64,000 bases of DNA from the NCBI GenBank assembly GCA_014825775.1, contig MVAQ01000100.1, positions 1-64,000 on the forward strand, written 5' to 3'. Both the position numbers and the translations under genes were made by a program. Shown here one piece after another: positions 12,097-21,280 of the stretch (within the stretch, counting starts at the first letter, position 1; every line of letters starts with the position of its first letter). The notes beneath the pieces were generated by a model. It saw nothing but the letters and a program-made list of their open reading frames with translations. It made no database searches and was not told the DNA's origin. Origin of the DNA: Krasilnikovozyma curviuscula (lineage: Eukaryota; Basidiomycota; Tremellomycetes; Cystofilobasidiales; Mrakiaceae).

Positions 12097-15000
12097 TTAT
12101 ATCCCGTCTGGAGTTGCTGCTTCCGCACCGCCTGTCACAAACATCGCAGCACCAATCGTGACCAAAAAGATATTCGTGAGATCTCCTACTACCCAGAGAT
12201 GCCGTCCTCCAAGCATGAAGCTGTAAAGCGACACGACCCAAGCCGCAGCTTGCCAAACAAGCAACAGGTTTCTGTTTCCACAAATAAGAACGAAGTCAAC
12301 TACAGGCTCCACCAGGGTTGCAGGCTGGGTGATCAACGCTAGAGAGCAACTCACTTTTTCAGAGGTATGGACCGGCCATTACAAGAAGCAGCAATCGTGA
12401 GAGCCGGACCAAGCGCCTTCCAAATCCCACTAGCACCATCGCCCCACCCAGCAAGTGATCCAGATGTGTAGACATCCTTCACCCATACCACTACGGCTGG
12501 TAGGTTCAGAGGTAGTAGCCACAGTAAGATAATGGTGACACATTGGTCGAAGTTTGAAGCGCGGGAGAAGATTAGGTGGTGTATGAACAGCAAGGTGAAG
12601 AGGGCTTGCTGGGGAATCAAGAAAGAGAGCAACATGAAACTAAGACCACAAATGGCTATAGCTCTCAGTGAAAACGGTTCCCTAAGCAGAGACAAAATTT
12701 GTTAATCGCTGTCATTTAATAAGAAAGCTGACGACTTACCATTTTCTTTTTCTTCCTCCTCTCAACGACAGATGAACAAAGCACCACCTACAGCAGTCGA
12801 CGACCCCGACGGTGACGCTGACCAGTCCAGCACAGAATACCACGAGACGAGCGTCCACTAAGACCAGAAGCAGCAGGTTATTTCCTAACAAAAGGTTGTT
12901 CGACCAGTGGTGCAAGATGTCTAGTTTAGCGAAGAGAGCTTGAATGAACGATGCGAGTGTCGATGCAGAGAGGAAGAAAGTGATTGATTTTTTGGAGAAG
13001 ATTACGTTCAGCGAGTCTTGGAGGGTATTTAATGCTCCTGGAGATTAAACAATAGGTTAACACAGATAAGTGAGCATAGATCTTGAACCCACCTGAAGAA
13101 GAAGCGATCGCAAATTGCAAGCCAACTGCAGCCCAGAGAATTCCAACAGCCCAAGACCAGATTTCACCTCTGAACCTCACCCCGACTTTCCCTAGACTTG
13201 AAAACAAATCTAGCCTGAGTGTTGCGTGTTGGAGCGGATTCTCTCCACATGAAGGATCAGACCAGAGTTCTAGTTCTGGACCCGATTCGATAGATGAGTG
13301 TGAGTGCAATAGAACTTGTGTTGAAGACCCAGATGATGCCAGTGGGAGTGGTCGCAACATCGATTCATGAACCGTCCTTGAGGAGGGCGTTGTGGTGTAC
13401 CTGAGCAGTGGCTCGAGAGGCGTAGCTGGAAAAAGACAACACTTTCAGTCAGTGAGGAATGGCCTTTGTAATGGAGCCTACTTACAGCAGCCTGAGGAGC
13501 TTGAAGGGGGGATGTGGAGCCGATAGATCAGCAATGGATGCTGCGGAGAATTGGCGAATATAATTTTACGGTGCAGCTTTTTTGCGCTTCGTAGTTGGAC
13601 ACCGCCAATAAGGTATCCTAGAATATAATAGTAACTATTGTCAGCGTGTTGCGTATGTCAAGTGCTCTGCGAGTGATGCTTACCTAGCACAGATGTCTGA
13701 ACAATCTCTACCTCATCCTCATCTTCGGTCAAAATGCTTCCAACAGCCCACCCGCTAACTCCAGCTTCACTTCTCACAACGATCCATCCACCACCCATAA
13801 CATTTTCTGTCTTCAAAAACGTCCTTTCCTTCCCATGCTCTGCTCCTGTTCCCTTTCGCAACTCACCTTCTTGGGGAAGAGCAGTGAAACTGAGAGATGG
13901 TTCGATGCAATACACTTCTGTTGAGAGAGTTGATGTATTTGGAAACGCTGATGCACAGTGCAGAATCGAAAGTGCGGAAGGCGGGAGAGATGTCATCAGT
14001 TCAAACGTTGATGACGAGTTTGTCAACGGAAAGAGATTGAAGCTTGGGGGAGATGTGGTAGATGACGACGTTGAGAACGAAGATATTGATGGATGAGTAG
14101 TATGCCTTATCTCATTAAAGTTGAGAGTGAATGGGTCGGAAGTGTCAGGAGCTATGAGACACGACAAGAAAGTAGTCAAGAAATGCCGGGGCGAAAGACG
14201 CAAACAAACAATAACATACCTTGAGCATAAGTTTCTCCCAATAACAGTTTCTTTTGGAGCTTCATCAATGGCTCCACCTGAACGTCTAACAACAATCTGG
14301 CAACTGTCAACCTCAGCTGATCACACCACACTGCGGCTTGATGCTCAACATCAGACCAGACACCCTTCATCCCACTAGTGAATACGGTTGTTTTGAACTC
14401 AGAGTGTTGCTCTCTATCGTCGTATGAAGATGAGGGCAAGACGCAACTTGAAGGATCAATCTGCCCATCCGCTGAGCCACCACAGAGAGAGATCACAAAT
14501 CCCCCTCCTTCACTTCGCTTACTGATTTCAGAATATATCTTAGTCATATCCGAATCAAAACTTGCAGGTGGAGCAGAGTGAGGAGTGCTGAGAGTGATTA
14601 CGCCGTTGACATTACTGAAGTTTATCACCTCTGTCGAAGAATGCCGAGCTACAATCCCGCCCATAGAATGACCAACCAAAATGATCTTTGTGCCCAAGGG
14701 GTATAACCTGAGAATGTGTTTGATGGCCAAGGAGGTGGTCGTGGATTGGTGGATGAGTGTTTTACCATGTAGAGCTGAGAGTGCTTCATTGAAATCCACT
14801 AACATCATAATTAAGTCAGTCCAGATTATTCAAAACAACAACAACAAAAACGTCAGCAGCTTACGTGTGTACATGTCTATGGGCCGTATTCCTCTGGAAA
14901 GAAGGTCCTGGTTCGGAACGAAAGGCTGCGAATAGTATTGGTGGGCGAAAGACGAAGCAATCGACCGACACTGTTCGAAGGAACCAGCATTTCCAGGAAT

Positions 15001-15338
15001 GAATAGTACAGGGATAGCATTTCCATCAGGCTGTAGCATTGAAAGTGAATCAGGTTTATGACAACAACTCGAGAATGTGCGACTCAGAAGCTCACACTTT
15101 CATCCCCGTCCCATCCGACCTCTCTGTACCACCAGAGTTTGTGCCCTGGCTTCTCTCCTCGAAAGGACTTCATATTTATATAAGATGGTGACATCCAGGA
15201 CATGTTGCAGGTCCATTTTGTAAGTTGAAGAGCGTTTCGTCGATGGCTGAGGGTGACGATAACTAGAAACGCCAGAAGAGGGAAGATCGGGAGCAGATAC
15301 CGAGGGATTCGTATCATCGTTAGTTTACCGACAATCAA
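12097..15338 (-). CDS. BST1: GPI inositol-deacylase (Bst1/PGAP1 family)
   Basis: ER membrane enzyme that removes the acyl chain from the inositol of GPI anchors, needed for ER exit of GPI proteins. Nine exons on the minus strand (15338-15096, 15030-14865, 14798-14220, 14151-13684, 13617-13486, 13425-13093, 13037-12740, 12681-12355, 12271-12097) join in frame to 906 residues, or 899 if the second ATG (15317) is used. An N-terminal membrane segment (PRYLLPIFPLLAFLVIVTLS) is followed by VLFIPGNAGSFEQ and the lipase-type box LVGHSMGGIVAR with the catalytic Ser, then VITLSTPHSAPPASFD. The C-terminal third holds many hydrophobic segments, as in the family. All phases agree across eight introns of 58-83 bases. 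Confidence 0.93.
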
Positions 15339-15614
15339 AAGTTGTGCTGATGAGTGGTATCATTTGGCGGAGATATAGGCTGTCGAGAAGCAAGTTGGTT
15401 GTCAGTGGTGACTTGGATCAAACCTCCAGACGCTCATTGGCATTCTATGAAGTTCATTGACAGAGAACATGGCCAGTTGTCTCAGTTGAGCAAAATTTCA
15501 TTGCAGAAAGTTTAGAAGATCATCACACCCTCTTGCGCTTTCAAACCCAAGAAAACAACGCGCTGATTCAGTATACGTGGTTATATTTAGCTTTTTCTCT
15601 ACACTATGCGAATT

Positions 15615-16732
15615 TTAGAAGTAGAACTGCTCCATATCAGCAAGCAATCCTTGGTGGGTTGGGTTCCATCCCAAAAACTCCTTCGTCTTGGTGTTGCTGA
15701 CTTTATTGTTGATAGGTAGGACCATTCCCAAGAACGCGAACTGGCCAAAGTGAGCGGCTGCTTCCCCTGGAGCGAGGCTTATCAATGGGATGTTGAGTAC
15801 CTTAGAGATGAGCTCGGCGTGGTCCTTGATGGTGATAGATTCAGAGACAGCGTGATAGGCGGAGCCAGCTACTCCTTTCTCGAGCGCCAGACGGTAGAGG
15901 GTACCGATGTCTTCACGAGAGCAAGAAGGCCAGACGTTCTGCAAGAAACAAAAAGCGGGTCAAAAGGAAGCTCTGATGGAAAGTTTTAGCGAGGAGAGAC
16001 ACTCACTAATCCATCGCCGATGTAAGCAGATTTACCAGTTGCCTTGGCAGCAGCGATCATCAATGGGCCGAATCCACCCTGCTCAAAACTATGGCAGGTT
16101 GGACTGAGACGGATGCTGATCGATCGAATGCCCTTGTCCTTCAGGTCGAGGAGGAAGTTTTCTGTTTCTGCTCTTCCGGCGTGAGGACCTGTGATGCAAC
16201 GAGGACAGGGATTGGTCAGTTGTGTAACTGGTAACTTGTATTCTGGAACTGCAAATACCTTGGGGTGCCCGATCATCCTCGGTTTTTATTTTACCTTCTG
16301 CGTCTGCGAGTCCGAGTGTGCCAGAGGTGTTGATGAAACACTTGTTGGTACCCTCAAGAATGGACCCAATCGCCTTGACAACGGTAGCGTCGGTTTGCTG
16401 AGCAGTGATGAAAGCTCCTGGGGTGACAAAGTCGTGGATAAAAGCGAGATGGATCTTAAAATGGAGTTGTGGCTATTAGAGTTGGGTTTCTTTACGAAAA
16501 ATCACAGAAAATAGTAAACTCACCACGGCGTCACACTTCTGAGCACACTGTTTGATGACGTCAAGGTCCTCAAGGGTTCCTTGGATGGTTTCGATGTTGG
16601 GACCGAAAGTCTTGATCTTGGTTGCTGATGCTCGGAACGGACCATAGCCAAGACGGAGTGACCGTTGGCGACGAGATCCTTCACGACGGCTGAGCCAATG
16701 AAGCCTGATCCACCAGTGACGAAGACGAGCAT
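15615..16732 (-). CDS. NAD(P)-binding SDR/epimerase-like protein with a one-base frameshift
   Basis: Atypical extended SDR, related to NAD-dependent epimerases/dehydratases that alter small molecules in the cytosol. Exons 16732-16524, 16454-16295, 16188-16007, 15938-15615 would give about 291 residues. The Rossmann motif FVTGGSGFIGSAVV opens the protein; later parts include VIHLAF, FINTSGTLGLAD, SIRLSPTCHS, YIGDG and RLALEKGVAGSAYHAV, all fitting the family. In exon 1 the frame changes near 16631: the reading LAMVRSE must shift by one base to continue as ASATKIKTFGPNIETIQG. One base seems to be missing, and no intron can fix it. Either a recent pseudogene or a sequence error; all other exons are intact. 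Confidence 0.75.
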
Positions 16733-17227
16733 TTTGTGCTGTTGGATGAAGGGAAGGCTGCAGTAAGGAAATAGGAGCATGAGAGATTACATCAAGGTCA
16801 GTTAGACATATCAATCCGGAGTGAATATCCTACAAACTTCGAAGTTCTAACTCACGTTGCAGTTGTCTAAGTTTGTGTGTTGTAAAGAACTTAGAAAGGA
16901 TTGAAACGAGGGGGGCATAGAAACTCATCACTCGCCTTTTATGTGGATTTTCCTGAGTGCCTCGGCGTTTCGGTGTGGGCTCAAACACCCGGCGTGCGAT
17001 GGTGCTTGGGGAAACCGAAAGTTCGCCACATCTGCGATGAGATTCCCGGTCTCCACCTCTGCTGATTACCGGCCTCTTTCTGTTCGGAGACGAGACCGCA
17101 CCATTTTTATCCCACCGAGGCAAAGGAGGATGAGTTGGTATAAGATAGAAACGCCACCGCTGAGATCGTGACGTGTCTTTCAATTTAGAGGCAGTGAAGG
17201 ACAACAGTATCGATACAGTAACAGAAA
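16733..17227. other. Intergenic region, promoter of the SDR-like gene
   Basis: About 495 bases between two minus-strand genes. It should hold the promoter of the SDR-like gene and the 3' end of the next gene. No further gene recognised. Confidence 0.5.
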
Positions 17228-18083
17228 TTAAGACTTCTGTATTGACTTCTTTTGAGTATACGGAGGTACCACTGGGTCTTTCCACAGAGCCTTTGGGAAT
17301 GCGACAAAGAGAACATGACATCGTCAACAAACACCGTCTCGTCAATCACAAAAAAATCTGCATCACTCACAATATACCTCATTATAGGTTCAACAGGAAC
17401 AATTCCTTCTCCCACACCTTTGGCGACCTTCTGCCCGACCTTGACACCTTTGAAGCTCGGATTCCCAACCCATTTCGCCAAATTGTCTATTTCTCTTTCG
17501 GTAAGGCCATACGACTGAGCGAGAGCGGCGATTTCTGTTTTTGATGAGGCTGCTCTTCGTTTTTCTAACAGAGTAGAGAGATCGTCTGTGTGCAGTTTGG
17601 TTGACGGCGACGGTGACGGCGAAGGTGGGGATTGGGAATTCGGACGCTGCTGATTCGAGGTCTGGGGAAGGTCAGCTTCTCCAACATTCAAAAGGAAACT
17701 CAGAAAAGAAAACTAAGACACACATCTGGGAAGAAGTTCCCGTCGAAGTTCAGCCCTTGAACTGGTCCAACTCGCTTCAGCTGCTGCAGGTATTCCGGAC
17801 TCATCGAAGTGTCAGCTCCATCCTGCTCGATTTCTGTAATTCATTTCCGTTATCAGCTATCAGTCAAAAGTACATTCGTCCCAGATCGGATCTTACCTTT
17901 CGTCCTTGAGTCAAAAGCGAGCTCGTCTCGTTTCAGCTGCTGCTGGCGATGTTCAGGCTGCAGCGATTCCTTGGTGCCAGTCCAGCCTGCCTCTCTGACG
18001 GGATACTGGAGCTTGGGGGGAGCTCCTCTCCGACTGACACCTGCCCCTACTTTAGTAGCTACTTTTGATGATCCAGATCCCAT
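17228..18083 (-). CDS. Unrecognised 216-residue protein with N-myristoylation-type start
   Basis: I do not recognise the family. Exons 18083-17897, 17833-17724, 17661-17371 and 17290-17228 join in frame. The protein starts MGSGSSK, a good match to the N-myristoylation consensus (Gly2, Ser6, Lys7), followed by a Gly/Arg-rich start, a charged stretch, the segment SPEYLQQLKRVGPV, a Pro/Ser-rich linker (SPPSPSPSPS), a helical part with EIAALAQSYGLTEREIDNLA, and a C-terminus WKDPVVPPYTQKK. It has no membrane segment. It is divergent with the EF-hand-like gene (268 bases between starts). The last exon was chosen because it gives a plausible end in phase; the unspliced alternative runs to a stop at 17185. 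Confidence 0.75.
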
Positions 18084-18351
18084 TTAGCGTGATTGTACGT
18101 TCCAGGCAAGTCCCAACCTCCTTTGCTTCAGAATTCACAGTGTATTCGCCACAAGTACTGGGACAGAATAGATTACATCTGGATAGCAAAGCGATAGCTT
18201 CAGATTATTCTTCTTGGGTGCTATTTTCGCTTAGCAATTCATTTTGCTGATTTTTTTTTGACCCGGAGCAGTAACAGCGGCCTCACGCTGCTACCGAACC
18301 TCCTGCGAGCCCGATTCTTCAGTTTTGACCTTTTCTGCCTAATCACCGAAT

Positions 18352-19102
18352 ATGGATATCAATGACCCCCGAATTCAAGCTGCCTTAGCTTCTATGCGAA
18401 GTTCCTCCACTTCAACACCTGTTACCAGCTTTAGGAGCGAAACACCTGAGCAGTCGACGACACAGGGTCGACGAGAAAGGACCCACCTGTTGCTGGATGA
18501 TGAGGATGGCCTGACGGACAAGGTATGTCTCGTTCGATAATTCGTCATAATGATCAGCTGCTATGAAAGACTGACCCTCAGAAATTTTTGGTTTTGGATA
18601 GTTTGTCGACGTCTTGGTGAGCTACATACTTCTACTAGTACTGAATTCAGATCAAAGCTAATATACATGTATCATTGTATCAAGTCCCACATCTTTTCCA
18701 AGTATTGCCAACCTTCCCCCACCCCTTCGACCACCAGCTACCTGCTTGTTCCACCGCCGATATCTTCGATCGTAGACGCCGACCTGGATCGCTTCGCTAT
18801 AGATACTAATGGGTCCCCTTTCGATGAAGCTACAAAGAGTGAAATCAGAGATTTCTTTGACCTCGACGAGCGGGGAGGGTGAGTCGCCTTTCTTTTTTGA
18901 GCTTGTATCACCAAATGATGCTGATTGCCAAGTGGAATCCAGCCTCACACTCAAAGGATTCATTCAGATGTATCAGCTCCAGACCGAGAATGATGAAGAG
19001 GAAACGTGGAGGGATCTGTCTTCTCATGGCTTCGATAGGGATTTGGAACTGGTGTCGACGAGAAGGGAGGACCAGGATGAAACCATGGCACCACCTGCAT
19101 AG
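18352..19102 (+). CDS. EF-hand-like small protein, uncharacterised
   Basis: Four exons (18352-18522, 18602-18616, about 18685-18878, 18943-19102) give roughly 179 residues. The start is Ser/Thr-rich. The core reads FDEATKSEIRDFFDLDERGG then LTLKGFIQMYQLQT, which looks like an EF-hand helix-loop-helix with an acidic loop (D-L-D-E-R-G-G), followed by ENDEEETWRDLSSHGFDRDL. Similar EF-hand plus downstream helix segments occur in fungal and plant proteins of unknown function. The acceptor of exon 3 is uncertain (18685 or 18703, both in phase). Calcium binding is inference. Confidence 0.7.
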
Positions 19103-19458
19103 TTGATTTCATCATCCTGACTATATGCCTATTCATTTGAAAGAAGTAGCTTGGACCTAGGGTCGAAAAGTTCTTCAGTGTTTTGTTTCGCCACGACTGT
19201 CCTTTTACGAACCAAATTAGCTCTCTCCTTTGGAGTGCATCGTTGTTTAATAAACAGTAGATTTTTCATCGGTTACCACTTTCTGCACGTCGTAGTGCAG
19301 ACTCTAATTGCTTGAGAGAAAAAAAATGCCGAGGAAAGAGAGGAAAATGATGACGAGTTCTGGACCAACTGAATATGAAAACCTGTTTACTTTTGCAAGT
19401 CGACTTCTACCACTCACGTCTCTTGTCAACCTAACTGATCATCCTTCAAGCCAGCAGA

Positions 19459-20251
19459 ATGGGTAAGTGCAGCTTCTTCGATCTTCGACGTCTATGATTT
19501 AAGCTGGAATGTCCTTCCTATTGTTCTCCGAACCAGCTTGTGTCCCAATTATAGGTATGTAGCACAGCCTCTTTCCTCTTGAGGTTAGACAGAAACATCA
19601 AACTCATCTCCAACGACTTCATGTGTGCTAGTGGGATGCTCAACACACCTTTCAGGCGAAGACGAAGGACCCCCAAGAATGTACGTCCTCGTGTTCTCGT
19701 CGCGGACGAGAAATATTCTTGGAGAAGCTGATCATTACTTTAAATGTAGTTGTGCAAAATGTCATAATCCTTGTGAGTTTTCTTGTAGCTTCTGGATTAC
19801 TTTTAAACTCCTCGTTTCTCACGACTTCATTACTTCAGCTGTTGTTGCGATGGTCTCTAGGCAATGGTTTGAAGCGTACGTTTCTTTTCCTAAGAAAGAT
19901 TTTCAAAGCTGATCTCCTTCCTCTGCTCTCGTATCCAACAGCTTCTGTATTCCAATATTCCCCTTCTCGAATAACCACATCGTAAGCCGCTGCTTTCTCG
20001 CGCGACCTCTAGTCCTTGCTGATTGTAATTCGCCATTTGTAGTGGAAGTGCCAGATCTGTCAGTGGGAGGTAAAAAGGAAATCTGGGTTTGATCCTCCGA
20101 TTGCTGGCGGTCGACCGGGCCCGGGTGGAGGAGCGTAAGTCTCTGCATCATGCGCTTTTCCTTCTCAGATTCTCTCAAGTGTTCGACTCTGAGAGTTTGT
20201 TAATTTTCCAGGATGTATGTGCAACCGGGAGCTCATCCTGGGATGGGATAA
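19459..20251 (+). CDS. Small zinc-ribbon protein (CxxC...CxxC)
   Basis: A 100-residue protein assembled from eight exons: 19459-19462, 19537-19554, 19632-19680, 19750-19772, 19839-19875, 19942-19981, 20043-20134, 20212-20251; every junction has GT-AG and correct phase. It carries CAKCHNPSVVAMVSRQWFEA, then FCIPIFPF and WKCQICQWE: two CxxC knuckles separated by an aromatic-rich segment with the R-x-W-F-x-x-x-x-I-P-[IL]-F-P pattern of the small fungal zinc-ribbon proteins (zinc-ribbon 15 type). A Gly/Pro tail ends GAHPGMG. Function unknown. The first coding exon is only ATGG. The conserved domain makes the model convincing despite tiny exons. Confidence 0.85.
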
Positions 20252-21280
20252 GGCAACGCGCATCGCTTTGCTTGGGGAGGGTCAGTTGATGCCTTGGCGC
20301 CACGAGCGAGGGGAGAAATTCAGAAGAAGCGTCTTTGTTGGTAACGAGTTTTATTTTGGGTATAAAGTAAGGAAGGTATCGTCGTGGTTAATAGTATAGT
20401 GCTTTATCTCGCGAGGACCCAGCGCATTGCTCATTTGCCGTTTGATGTCTGAAAGACTTCCCTACCTAGTGATGGTGAGAAGGCGTAAGCCCTATAGTAG
20501 TTTTGCGAAAGAGACCAGCACCGTGTTTCATTTTTGTCTTAGATCGAACCAGGGATTTCGTTACATAGAAGAAACACTCAGTGATTAGTTTGGAACTGCC
20601 ACTTACTGACTCAACCGTGTGATGCCTCTAAGTTAACCCTACCAGGCTCGAGCACCACTACGTCCGGAAAATTACCCATCCGCAACCTCTCTCTGATTAT
20701 ACACTTATCTAAGGCTCCTTGATGGCAAGGCCATTTTCAGGCTGAGGGAAATGTTTGAAAGCAAGGCGTAACAAGCAGTCAGCTTTCCACGGCATAAGCG
20801 ACCATGATTAGACCAACAGGAAAGTCACGTTGGGACGTTGTTTTGAGTTGTAAACCCATTAGAGACTAATAGTAGAAGGAAGTAAGCTTCGTGTATGGAA
20901 AGAAATTGCAGCCCTTTCAGGTGCAGTATTCCAGTGGTGACTTTGACATTGATGAAAAGGATGAGCGTTTGCCGAGGTAAGTGATAGGAGCTGTTTCTTC
21001 AAAATTTGAGAGTCAAAAGGGAAATAAATCCCTGTAGGTATCAGAAACACACTCAAGTGCGCATGCCAGACTCCACACTCGACTTCGCGAGGTCTCAAAG
21101 AGGTTGTGATGCAGTCGATCTGGTTTAAATTTCATGTCAAAAAGCGTTATTGATACAACACGAGAATATGTAACAAGAAAGGACCAAAACTACACTAAGT
21201 AGAGATACAGGAAGCGCTATGAGATACAGGAATGCTCGCCGCCACGCTGGTTGTGCTAGCTTTTTGGTCGTTTTGATTCT
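20252..21280. other. Convergent intergenic region, no gene recognised
   Basis: About 1.03 kb between the ends of the zinc-ribbon gene (plus) and the kinase gene (minus). Both 3' UTRs should be here. I scanned for tRNA boxes and coding frames and saw nothing convincing. Confidence 0.5.

Noticed and set aside
13658..14203. Separate 181-residue minus-strand gene
   Set aside because: This is one exon of the inositol-deacylase gene; both sides splice in phase (LLLGETYAQ to APDTSDP, and SVLG to YLIGG).
16600..16650. Tiny intron to explain the frame change in the SDR-like gene
   Set aside because: The only GT...AG pairs near the break are 12-63 bases and either too short or out of phase.
16955..17000. 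tRNA-like segment (GGGCTCAAACACCC)
   Set aside because: Slightly like a T-arm, but no matching A box or acceptor stem found around it.
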